NCBI GenBank assembly: GCA_029945375.1
Contig: CM057064.1
Span: 2,418,001 to 2,482,000, forward strand
Direction: 5' to 3'
Source of the DNA: Agaricus subrufescens
Lineage: Eukaryota > Basidiomycota > Agaricomycetes > Agaricales > Agaricaceae
DNA: 64,000 nt
In this document: in pieces, positions 46,875 through 57,681 of the stretch
How the letters are laid out: each line of letters opens with the position of its first letter
How positions within the stretch are numbered: position 1 is the stretch's first letter
Made by a program: the position numbers and the translations under genes
Notes under the pieces: generated by a model
The model's database searches: none
Seen by the model: the letters and a program-made list of their open reading frames with translations, nothing else
Told to the model about the DNA's origin: nothing

Positions 46875-47414
46875 ATGGACTCTCTCCTCCACTCCTCGAC
46901 CGACTCCTTCTTCGCCGCGCTCGCCGCCAACAAGGCCTCGCTCAACCTCCTCTCCCACTTCTCCACCACCGCCCCCGTCTCCATCCAGCACGTCCCCCGC
47001 GACTGCCCCCACCCCGCCGCCTCGCGCCTCTGCGGCCTCAACGCCGTCCGCTCCTACTTTGACCTCCTCGCCACCCACTGGGAGCGCATCGCCATCATCA
47101 AGCACTCCTCCTCCGCCAACAGCGCCTCCCGCTCCGTCACCATCTCCGCGACCGTCACCTGGCGCTGGAAAAAGAGCGGCCGCTCCTGGAACGAGGACTT
47201 TACGTGCACCCTCGAGTTCGACGACCATTTCAAAATCTGCCACTTCCTCGTCACCACCGAGAGCAATCCCTCCACATGTGTCATGCGCGCCGTCGACGCT
47301 GATACCCCGTTCACACGTCCCCCACCCAATACGTCCTCAAGAAACTCCGCCTCCTCCCCCATCAAGGTCGTTTCTGTCTGCCATTCCCTCCCTATGCGTG
47401 CAGCACGTTCCTGA
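46875..47414 (+). CDS. SnoaL/NTF2-like fold protein
   Basis: ATG 46875 opens a frame of 179 codons without obvious introns: MDSLLHSSTDSFFAALAANKASLNLLSHFS, then LCGLNAVRSYFDLLATHWER, VTISATVTWRWKKSGRSWNEDFTCTLEFDDHFKICHFLVTTE. The order helix - SYFD - beta strands with the W-E-F pattern fits a small NTF2/SnoaL cone fold. The last 30 residues are low complexity and may be intron read-through: a GTCGTT...CGCAG intron at about 47367-47423 would instead end the protein at PIKI. Coding GC content and C-ending codons are higher than in neighbouring genes. Function unknown. Confidence 0.7.
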   Translation: MDSLLHSSTDSFFAALAANKASLNLLSHFSTTAPVSIQHVPRDCPHPAASRLCGLNAVRSYFDLLATHWERIAIIKHSSSANSASRSVTISATVTWRWKKSGRSWNEDFTCTLEFDDHFKICHFLVTTESNPSTCVMRAVDADTPFTRPPPNTSSRNSASSPIKVVSVCHSLPMRAARS

Positions 47415-49886
47415 CGTCTCGCAGATCTAGTACCCCCCCTCCCCTCCGTCCACCAAGAGAAGCATTCATTATCGGCGGCTGTGCTCGGCCTTCGGTCATC
47501 ATCCCATCGCTAGCACCTTTCCCCTTCGGCAACTTCCCCTTTCCGAACCGCGCACCTTCTTTCCTCCCTTGGCCCGCCAGATGCCAGATGACCTCGGTCG
47601 CCGGACTCCTCGTCCCCGACCCCACGCCTCTCCGTCTCCCCTCTCCACTCCGTACCCCCCACTACCCCAGGCCAATCATTTAATCCTTCTTGTACTCTTA
47701 CCCTTTGCATCCGTGTGATTTTCTTGTATGCAACCTCATTTTGTATCCATACCCCGCTTGTTTTCTCTCGAGAACTTGCGATCGCATGCCTCGGCCAATG
47801 AATAGACTTCCATAAATGGTGCTACGGCAGCCTTTTCAGGCTAAACAGGGTCACGATCTCCCGATCACGAAACATCAATTGACGCCCACTCCGTTGCTCG
47901 CACCAAACAAGACCGGAAGCTATATCCATCTCACTAGAAGCCCTGCGATTCGAACTTCCACTCACAGAACACGGGGGTTTAATTATTCAGTGGGAATTAA
48001 ACACTCGTCCCCATTGTTTTTTTTTTCACCCCCTCGTTATTTCAATACGCCTTCGAATGGCGTTAACTCTTTTTTCCCTGTCTTTTGATTGACGTCATCA
48101 ACCCCGTCGTTCAATTTTAGCTTCTCGGTCATCGGTGAGCCCATTTGCTCTTTTTGCTCTTTCAATACCAACGATACCTGCTCATCAGATTCGGATAAGA
48201 CAGCGGGATAACTCACGTCAGAGCATTACAGACGCCGAGGAGATTGAATGTATATACGCTAATCAACGAAAAAACGAGGCCAACACATTGCGTTAAGCTA
48301 GCGGATATAAGCCACCTTTAATAAACAAACCAAACTAACCAAAAAAAAAGGTGCCATGCGGTACTTCGGCCAAGTCCATGTGTTGTTAAACGTAAAGTCC
48401 GGCTTCCGTATACTATGTGCATATGTATACATGTGTGTGTCGACGATGCGTGAGTATGTCGACATATATTAAAGTAACAATGCAATTAGAAGAACTCGGG
48501 AATCGGGCTCGGGGAGAAGAATTTCCTTATCCGCATTCATTGTATACATGGTTATTTATAGATATATGCCCGAATGGATATGAGCCTTGAGTAACCTCCA
48601 TCATGCATGATCGAAGAAGTATAGCGAGGCGCTTTGCTAAACCTCGCGCCGATTCGGAGAACCGCGCTGTTAATCAACGCGGGATGAAGAGCAACCCTTT
48701 AAGATATCCGGGAACCAACGTTTTTTCTTTTTCTCTCTTCTAAAGTGCAATTTCAAAAAACACGTTCCTCGATACAAACCCCATTAGCTACCACTCGTTC
48801 CGAATCGAAACTTCTTAGAACCAACATAGACGGGAATTATCAATCTGATGTCCGAAACTACACTTGCCCATAAGCATCCATGAAAGAAGCTCGGAAGAGT
48901 AAACCATCCGACCTTCCTCTTTGTCTTCTCTCTTTAGGGATGAGTCTACTCTTCTACCAGCTGCGTTAAATCGGGAAGCTCTTTTTCTTATGTTTATTTT
49001 TAAATTTTTCTTTTTTCATTGCTATTTCCGTATATGACAAATGACAAAACAGCATATATGTCACCCATGAGTAAGCCTATGCCAAGCACGCAACAACTTC
49101 GGGCGAGAATATTAGACGCCCGTAGCAGCAATGAAGTAAGCCATACATTTTAACGTTATTACGCCAATTTCTCAATCAGATCCACCCTTAAAAGTGTCAG
49201 CAAAACTTTTCACTGGAAGCCTGAAAGTATACGATAATTACTCCCATGTCTCTTTGGAAACTAGCAACCGATTAGCACTTGAAGTGCCTGTTGCAATGTA
49301 TCATGTGAATATCATGAGCCTCGTAACCTCCCCGCTCCGTACGGTTGTATATCTGACAGTAAAGTTCGACAGCATTTTGTAGGGTCCTCGATGGTCTATG
49401 ATCCGATGTACCGGGTACATTGATTTTTCTAAAATATCACTACACTCATTGACGTTACGCCATATCTGACCCTGAAGGCGGGAGCGAGCCACCAACAAAC
49501 GGTGGCTGCGTTAATCAGTTCAACCGAAAAAGCTCAACCTCGAGTCAAGAGGAAAAAACAAAATCCCCTTCTCCCTTCGGGCCTTCCCATAACTTGATTT
49601 TGGTCGTAAATTTGCCTCCTCTCCCACAGATCAATCTTTCAACTTCTCTAAAAAGGAAATGATCGACATATTCATACTACTGCGGCGGTCTTCTCTACTG
49701 TCGATATCGATGGACGGGGTACCCGGTGTTACATTGAAGACATGAGAGACTCGGGAAAAACGTATAGGATTCGAAATGTTCCGCGAGGAATTCTCAACAG
49801 CATCTTGGAATACAAATTGCTATTGATTCCCGTTGGTCGTGTAATTCGATCGGCCTATGGCCGCGTGATACAGGGTACAACTTGCT
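47415..49886. other. Long intergenic stretch
   Basis: About 2.5 kb, first GC-rich (3' UTR of the SnoaL-like gene), then AT-rich. Two adjacent hairpins occur at about 48624-48682 (GCGAGG...CCTCGC and CCGCG...CGCGG). I see no coding exon, tRNA or transposon remnant that can be defended. Confidence 0.4.
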
Positions 49887-50022
49887 GCTGTTGAGCAAGT
49901 TGATTGACATGTACTTCCGTCGCTACAGTTGTTGGTGGCAAAAACCTGACCCTCGCTGTTGAGCAACTGATTGACGAGTACTTCCGTCGCTACACATATC
50001 AGTAGTAACAAAATGACACTCG
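49887..50022. repeat. 68-bp direct repeat, two units, in a Cys-rich frame
   Basis: GCTGTTGAGCAAGTTGATTGAC...CCGTCGCTACA at 49887-49927 recurs as GCTGTTGAGCAACTGATTGAC...CCGTCGCTACA at 49955-49994, and the following bases (GGTGGCAAAAACCTGACCCT / AGTAGTAACAAAATGACACT) also match. On the minus strand each unit encodes CSDGST followed by Gln/Ser/Cys residues, but the two units are in different frames. So this looks like a relic of a Cys-rich repeat protein rather than a working gene. Confidence 0.55.
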
Positions 50023-51798
50023 TTTTGCGCGATACTAACCAATAATGTAGTTTAGGTTCTCAAACTCGGAGCAGGAGCGACCGTGCTTAAGTTAAGGCTC
50101 CTTATCTCTGTAGATAAAGACTAACCAAAATTGAACTTCCAAAACTCCGTTATCAACCATCACATTACTCAAAGATCTATTATAAGATACCTCACCATCG
50201 ACCATATTCCCTCGCAAATCATCTACCTCATCCGAAAAGGTGGTGGATTCTCACCGCGAGACCCAGGTTTTTTAGTCTACACTCGATTACACTCCCAAAT
50301 CTCGCTCCCTTGATAGTTCAGATTGAATGGGCACGGAGCCGCGTTAAAACAAACATCAATGATGAACCTAAAGATCGACGAGTGGCACCACCGGTCAATA
50401 AATAAAACCATCGTTGATACAATTTTCGGTCCTACCGCACAAATTGAATCTCATGATCTCGTATCACCGACGACGGAAGTGGAGAGGAAGAGAGAGGGGG
50501 GGGGCAAGAAGGTGGAATAAAGATTTTCTCGTCGGGCACCGTGTTTTCGTATACAATCCCGAGGATCACCTTTTCTTCAGGGGCACCAACAATTCACGAT
50601 GCCAGATGAATAAGGGAATCGCTATTGTATTTTTTTCTTTCTTTTCTGATCGGGACTTACACATGCGAATGCATTCGAAATACAGTACGGGACTAATAAG
50701 GTATAGTATGGGATAAACATACGAGTTCCTAAATATAACAATAGCCAAAAACGACGAAAATATGCGGGGACCGTGGTGGGCCGGGGAAACCCGTACGACG
50801 GTCACCTGTGTCATCTGACCGAGCCAGCTGAACAGTGAAGGTGTAGTGTCAGGGTGAGAGTGTTCTCTTGCCAAACATCAAATTCGAAGGATATTGATAG
50901 TTGACGTTCAAGAGCACACTCAGTGTATACCACCAGGCTGGCTCCCCCGATAAGACCGCTGAAGGCCCTGAGACAAAACTACGATTCTATGCTATAAATA
51001 CTACTGTCAATATTCCTTGTGAAGTCTTGGCTTGGAGTGGTGTGGTTGAGTCTGCCAAAATTGTCGTCTTCGTCTTGTTTTTCAGAGGCGATGATTGATT
51101 GTCGTGTGAGAGAAAGCCTTTCCTTGGATGGGGGCACTGGTGTCAGATGTATAATTGGTGCTGTTGCACTACCTAGTAGCTTCAAGCACAAGGGTCTAAA
51201 GCGAGAACTTCTTGAAGCCCAGAAGAACGATGGTCCTGAATTCAACCTAATAAGATGATGAGATAGAAGGGTGAAACGAAGACTTTGGGATGTCCAAGAG
51301 TGACAACAAATCCAGTTTATCTAAAACTCAGTGGTTCTTGTTGGCCCAGCCTGACAAAGCAACTACTGCATGTCGAGCGAGAAAGTGAAAAATTTCAGGT
51401 GGCGCATCAAGAACTTGTGAGTCAGAACACGCCTTTCCATGACACAGGAGGACACGCGATACACTCTCAACAGCCTCTAAAGCCGGTCAGAAGTTCATAT
51501 CTAGGGATATCAGGCTCAGCATCAAATACTTGGATTCGCTTAAACCATGACAGGTGGATATTGTCGGTGTTGACACTGGTAGTAGAGTTCAGGAACCCGT
51601 CATGCTCTCCCTATAACTGTAGCCATTGATAACTGTACGCCGATGTCACTTTGCCACCGAACAGAACTTTAAATATTGGAATTCATTTCCCATCCACTAC
51701 TTAACCAGTGATACAATTGTATTCAATTATATAGGTTATAAATTAATTTTTAATTTATCTGCCCATTTCGCCCATTATGACTGGACATTGGTCAGCAG
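50023..51798. other. Intergenic, left of ZIP transporter
   Basis: About 1.8 kb. Short frames (for example plus 51285-51629, 114 codons) show no family motif and no splice context. Contains the 3' UTR of the ZIP gene at its right end. Confidence 0.4.
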
Positions 51799-53331
51799 TT
51801 AAATCCAATTGGCCAGTAGGGCCATGATCCCTGCTCCAGCAAGCATGGTAACAAGTGGATATGCTAATTGCCTGTCAGAACATTCGATCATATCTTTGTT
51901 AAACAAAAATTCGTGTGCAAGGAGCTGTATCGGAATTATAAGTGCCTTTTCAATTTTGAGCGGTAAGAATTAGTGATAGCACGAACCTCGACGAGACCAG
52001 TATAAATAAGAATGCCTGCGCTGAGCGAGTCGAGTACCCCGCTTACGATACTGGCTTTGGCAGTCCCAGGGTTATAACTTGATCGTACACCAAGACCAGC
52101 TGCGATCCCAACAGGTGTTGTGATACCGTATATCAAGGCACCCACATATCGTACCCAATTATACTTCGATTTCAATCTCAGCTGAGCGAGCCGAGATCCG
52201 ACACCAAGACCTTCAAATGTCTCTGTACACGTTATTAGGCACATAGGTCAAGGAGGTGAGATAAGATTAAACTGCGCACGATGAAAGATGAGCACCACAA
52301 ACACGATTTTGAAGTCTGGATCGACGGCAAGAGCGAGTCCAATTAAAACACTTTCGTGAAAGATCAGGCTTGGAATGGATAAGAAAAGAAAACATTGACG
52401 GACCTATGTAACGCTATACCTGACTCGAGGACAGCAACGCCAATAATTTGGGAGAGAGCTTTGTCCGTGATTTCATCATCCTCTGGATGATTCGGAGAGT
52501 TGTGGTTAAGACTCTCTACATCCGCGCCGCTTTTTTGCATTGCATTCCCCTCATCTCCTTCAGGCCCATGGGAAACATATGCCCCGTGTCCATGTCCATG
52601 TGGATCTGTTAAAAAAAACCCGTTGTTAGAAAGAGACGGCAGGAAAAGGATTAAACACATGAGGCAACAATGGCATAATAACACCCGTGCTTCAACGAGA
52701 AGGCTTAAAATTAAAAGTTCACTCTTACCATGAGTCTCGCCGATTTTTGCAAGCATTTTTGTGCCCCACCGAAACGCAAGAAGCTCCGCAATGAAAATGG
52801 CGAAAACTGCGATCATGCAAAGAGCAAGAGCGTATGGCTATTCAATAGGAGAATTATAAGCAACAAAGGCCATAGGTATCCGAAGTAAAACATACATATT
52901 GGTGCCATGCTTCGGGAAGGCAAGGGGAGCTAAGCTCATCGAGTGCGGGATCGAGTAGGTGGATGATCGCAGTGGAAATCTACCATGAGGCTCAGAAGCG
53001 CCTCTTTCTGTGCTGTTCGGGTGCTACTCACAATGACCCCAGAACCGAAATACTTGGCGAAGCTTTAGAGAACCATTAGAAAAGGAGGAACACAGTAGAT
53101 TCAATGAGCTCACTCGAAGACTGATTGTGGTAGCCGGAAAGCCGATGACCCTGTCGCAAGAATTGGAGCAAATGCACCGAAGCATGAACAAGCCAGTATT
53201 ATGAAAACCGCAGCTATGCGTAATCCGAGGAATGTATCAGCGCCTCCTCCTGGGCCACAGTTCACATCATCGTCATCCCTCGGTATCAAGGCTCGGAGAT
53301 TGAGAATGGGAAGACTAGACGGTGTGAACAT
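51799..53331 (-). CDS. ZIP-family zinc transporter
   Basis: Imports zinc (or related metals) into the cytosol across the plasma or organelle membrane. ATG 53331 gives MFTPSSLPILNLRALI, an extracellular acidic/cysteine part (DDDDVNCGPGGGADTF) and the first helix LRIAAVFIILACSCFGAFAPIL. Further blocks are FAKYFGSGVI, ISTAIIHLLDPALDEL (metal-site His), the variable loop with HGHGHGAYVSHG, then IGVAVLESGIALH, SLIFHESVLIGLAL (metal-site HE), ETFEGLGVGSRLA and YGITTPVGIAAGLGVR. The last helices are VSGVLDSLSAGILIYTGLVE and LLAHEFLFN, ending ALLANWI-stop. Eight helices and the helix IV-V metal motifs are complete. About eight introns are read. Confidence 0.95.
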
Positions 53332-54393
53332 CGTGTCGGACTCCAAGAGGGTCGGGGGATGAGAGTGGATTGCCAAAGGAAGGGGGTATATAAGTGTGGG
53401 AGAGCCCGAGTACTGCACCGATCAATGTCCATCATCGAAATGCAGCACAACCTTCCTCCCCTCCCGAAGCACTTATAGTCAACTACTCATGATCATAGTC
53501 AAGGGACGCTACGAGCCAGCGTGCTACTTCCCAACAATACCTTAGCTTTTTCTGCAACCGCCTCTTTTCCCAAGTAATACGACTTTTCTTCACGTATCGT
53601 ATAGTCTACACCTTTCTTGAATATGCTTAGCCGAATTTACGGCTGTTGCTGTTATATTCCTCGGTCCCAAACTTCAGTGTCAGCATCAAATCCAATTAAC
53701 AGTCCCAAGCGTCTGGAAGCCAATCATATCTGAAATAATTAATGGAATCACGCCAGAGACAGACAGCGAACCTATATTCATGGGAATGATTGGGAGGGTA
53801 CTGCAATCATATCGCGAGCAAGCCGCATCAAAACGGCTACGGCTGCTAACTGGTTAGCAGATTATCGTCACACCGAGATGACGAATAGCCTCAGGGATGA
53901 ACTTTTCCTTTCGTCAGAATGACCAGAAATTTGAGAGATTAATCGTGGTCACATACCATGTGGATTTTGTTTTTCGAGTGATTGAGTTGAGGACGTGGAG
54001 TGGCCAATTTATGAACTATACATGAACTTGAAGCCTCAGCCATCGCCACCTTGTCCCTCTTGTTCCCGGCCTATCGGAAAAACTTCATGCGTTGCCAGTC
54101 CAGCCTTGGTCAGGAACCGTTGGCCTCGATCTTCATTTTGTGTGAGATGACCAAGGGGATTTATAGCACGTCGCTCGATCATCGCACCTATAACGAAGCT
54201 CGTATAAGATCACGGTTAACTTAGAAGGTCCTCATGATCACAAGCTGACACAGAAGGTTTGCCAATCGCCTCCTCTCATCATGATCGTCCGCCACATCAT
54301 TTTCATATAATTCGTGATAAGAGTCTATTACTCACAGTGTGTATCAATAGATGACGTCCAATTGGTTAACAGAAAGCGGCTCACGGCTTGGGA
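53332..54393. other. Intergenic, right of ZIP transporter
   Basis: About 1.05 kb with the ZIP promoter. No exon supported in the rest. Confidence 0.4.
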
Positions 54394-55164
54394 TCAAAGC
54401 ATGTTCTGTTTGTTTCTTGGAAGGTCAGTTGATCGTGGATATCGAGTTCTCTCCTCCAGTCCGAGAAGGGATTCCATAAAGTTTTCTGATTTGAAGCTGT
54501 ATGTGAAGACGGGACATCGATATTGCGTCTAGGCAGACGTCTCAGAAGCTCTCGAAACACGATTGGAAATTGAAGAGTTCGTGCGACCAGAAGCATGGTA
54601 ACATGGTAACATGTTACTAGCAGCTGGCCAGAAGTGAATAGGCAAAGGGAAGGCAAGAAATTCGACACGTACCAAACCGACTTCGACATCTGGTAGTAAT
54701 CTAGGCATCCCTGGGTAATTCTGAACGAAGCCGTCCAGATACTCTCTTGGAGATGCGATGATCGCTACTCTCAGGGCCTCAGAAAATGCCAACATCTGGT
54801 GAACATCCCTTTCAGACGTCCTAGTAACTTCTCTAGAACTTGGATTCGAAACATCCTCAACTGTTGCAGGGAAGAACCATGAGTGGATTATCAGCCTTGT
54901 TCGATGAAGTCGGATGGAGTCGGAAAGAGAGTTCTGAGTCGTTACAGTATGCACTGCACGGCCTTTATTACCAATAGGCACGTGCGGCTTTACAACCTGT
55001 CCTCTACCACTGCTTAGACCACTCAAAGTGACCTCTCGATTCTTCTTCTTGGAGCTGGAATTGTCAAAAATCCAATTATTTGACCTGTGCGAAGCCGCAT
55101 GAGGGTTAGCGGAAGTGCTAAGGCTTAGCACCCTATTTATATCTAAGCTATCAGTTGCGCCCAA
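54394..55164 (-). CDS. Hypothetical protein, two exons
   Basis: ATG 55164 opens MGATDSLDINRVLSLSTSANPH, a Ser/Lys-rich start, then RTRLIIHSWFFPATVED, HQMLAFSEALRVAII and GMPRLLPDVEVGL. A GTACGT donor at about 54674 and an acceptor GCCTAG at about 54532 join this in frame to RCPVFTYSFKSENFMESLLGLEE, ending NKQNML-stop. About 210 residues. The smooth read-through across a good intron supports a gene. No domain recognised; no signal peptide or membrane helix. Confidence 0.5.
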
Positions 55165-55837
55165 CAGCTGCTAGCCCTTATCCAGGGAAATAAAAACAAA
55201 AATTTAAGTCGTTTTGATTCAAGATCTTGACAGTCGATTCAGGTAACGATGAATGGTACCCTCACAGTTGACGTCGTTCAAACCAAGACTGGGCTATTGA
55301 ATAGGAGCACCAAGCCAACACCCGATGTCCCGAAGCACTGCAGTCAATAAATACCTGTAAGATGTTACGATCGCCGAATATGAAGAGTCAATCAATGTCC
55401 AGTTGAGTTTACTGAAAGCTGTATTATGAAAGATAATTGCGGGATGGAAAAAAGAGAGCTGGCAAGGTCTGCAGCTTCTCAAAAGACCGTCTGAGTCCCC
55501 TAAAAACGCCTCTGGCCTGAGAAGAATGTGTATTCCACCGATTTACCGAGCTCCTGAGCGTTACCGCGCATCGTTGAAGCCACTAAACTCCTTTACCAAA
55601 TCTTGCATCTGTCAACATCGGCGAGCTGTCATGGGTTGACCCTGATTGTTGTAGTTGGACCGTAATTTTCATACATATCCCCCGAGCGCTCCTGCTAACA
55701 TGGTGTCTCAAACTTGGTCATCGAGCTCACAAAAGGAATACGCGCCTTTCTAAGGCCATAGAACTCGCACTAAATTTTGGTGAGCACCCAGTGACCCTCA
55801 AAAGACCCCGCCCAATGTTCAAGAAATAAATTTATCG
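55165..55837. other. Intergenic
   Basis: About 670 bases without a supportable exon. Confidence 0.4.
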
Positions 55838-56605
55838 CTATCTCAGTATGGTAGCTGGAACGTCAACCCGTGGAGGGTGGATCACAGATAAAGTTGAGGA
55901 CCAGGATACTGGAGTTTTCGAGGACCCGAACAATTCCGGTAACGGTAAACCCAACGCAAGCGCTTGCCTGACGTTGAGCCAGATGGTGGAACACAGCAAG
56001 TCACACTCCCCCTTAAACAATCTCAGGGTGTCATCCAACTGAGATAGTTCATGGGGACTAGGAAATTCGTAATTAGAAATTTTATTCGTCGTACGGGACA
56101 AGGAAAAAGCGACAGCGTACTTGGCACACAGGACTCGACACAGATGTTGGAAAGCGTCATCGAGCACAATAGCGTCATCATCCGTCAATACTCTTCGATC
56201 TTCCCTTCTCGGCCTCTTTAAGCCTCTTTTGAAATTCGGCAGAATTCTTGACTAGAAGAAAATTGTGGGGCTGGGAGAGTGTCACCCTTTACTTAGGTCT
56301 CACTAGCCCGATGTCGGAGACGTAAATTTCTATACCTTTAACAACAGCTTACCCACCAGACTGGTGCATTTCCCCCGTCTCAGGGTAATTTAGGAGGTCT
56401 TTTGCTGGACCTTCAGGAGCTGTAGGCCCAAGTCTACATCTCCAGATGCGCTCGGCACCTCTCGTGTTCCCGAGAGTTGATGTTCGACTGATAGGTCCAG
56501 GAGAAAGTAGGGCTGTGCTCCTAGTAAATATGCGTTCGAAAGGACTATAATTATCCGGATTATGGATTATAGAGTGGCAAGAGATGGCTGTCTACATGAT
56601 GTCCG
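55838..56605 (-). CDS. Conserved-looking hypothetical protein with a frame break, 5' end unresolved
   Basis: Minus-strand exon from an acceptor at about 56606 reads SCHSIIHNPDNYSPFERIF, RTSTLGNTRGAERIWRCRLGP and GPAKDLLNYPETGEMHQS. A GTGGGT...TTCTAG intron joins it to VKNSAEFQKRLKEAEKGR. From about 56193, but shifted by one base, the frame continues as LTDDDAIVLDDAFQHLCRVLCAKYAVAF, FPSPHELSQLDDTLRLFKGECDLL and STIWLNVRQALALGLPLPELFG, ending PATILR-stop. The composition and the CxxLCAKY/FKGECD helical pattern look like a real protein. The single-base break near 56195-56205 means a pseudogene or a sequence error. Upstream exons may lie in 56765-57058. Confidence 0.5.
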
Positions 56606-57681
56606 TCGTGAAGGGACCAACTATACTGATCACTAGTGGTTTATAATTGCCTTGTACGAAGACGGTGCTGGATGGTGCTTGTAGAATGATGAGTTCGGAT
56701 ACATTATGTATTCATATTTTGTAACGTTGAGTAGTGGCACCAACAAACTTCTTAAAATAGCTGGCTACCAAGTAGCGTTCAGATAGATACGTGAAAGCCC
56801 AAATTTCCGAATTATCTTGAGTTGATTATCCTTTGTCATCTGGACTACAGATCCACGATCGGAGGACCGACCGCAATTTGACGGGTACTTAGGATTGACT
56901 TGTTGAATTATACGAGCCATTATTCTCAATCGGTTCTTCAGCAAGGATATTCTGTCTCGAGGTTTGAGTAGTCTCAATCTGGCCTTATGCCGGGGTAGGA
57001 TGACGTTTTCAATATGCCGGGGCGATCGCAGCGCGGCATTCTCGGACTGCTTTCGCAATTACAAACCAGTATCGGCACCTGACGTACTGAAGTTCGAAGT
57101 AATCACCAAATTCAAAAACAGGGATTGATTCGTTGTCAGGCAGGAAAGCTAACAAAAGTTTTCTTCTCTCTGACTCACTCCGGAGATTGATAACTTGATT
57201 TTGATGGCCGGTTTTTATAGAAACTGATAAATACGTGTGAAGAACTCAACAGACGAATTTAATATGAAGTCAACAAGTTGGAGTCGACCTTAGTGTTCCA
57301 GTCATGTGCTCGCTGACTCCCTGAGCAGTCTTCTCATTTGTGGTCAGGCGAATTGGAGCGCTGATTTTGAAAACCATGATGATTCGGCAAGCGTGTGATT
57401 GCATTTATGTCACATGCGATTAAAGAACCAAAGGCGTTCCAGCCTCGACAAGCACAGCGGCCACTCCGAAGTCGGATCGATGAACGGGGCTAGGCCAGTT
57501 TGTGTTTGTTTTTTTCCCATGTTTGTTTGCCCGAGCAGCCATTGGAATGGCGTTGTTGTAGCGTGTTTGGCGCCGTACCTCCATGATTTGCCCCGCTTTG
57601 TAGTTTTGCCGTCGTATTATTTCTCGCGCAGCGACCGCCGTGTTTCGTGCCTCCGGACATCGCCCACGACATCCTCATGAT
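56606..57681. other. Intergenic or unresolved upstream exons
   Basis: About 1.1 kb. A minus frame at 56765-57058 (basic, Arg/Leu-rich) may be an exon of the preceding unknown gene, but no splice path was found. The right part is the promoter of the FYR-domain gene. Confidence 0.35.

Noticed and set aside
46055..47062. 335-codon plus-strand open frame
   Set aside because: It is the reverse complement of the GC-rich, Ser/Pro-rich N-terminus of the disordered protein. Gly/Arg/Ala-rich shadow frame.
47930..47965. Possible tRNA T-loop (GATTCGAACT)
   Set aside because: No matching 5-bp T-stem, anticodon arm or acceptor stem around it.
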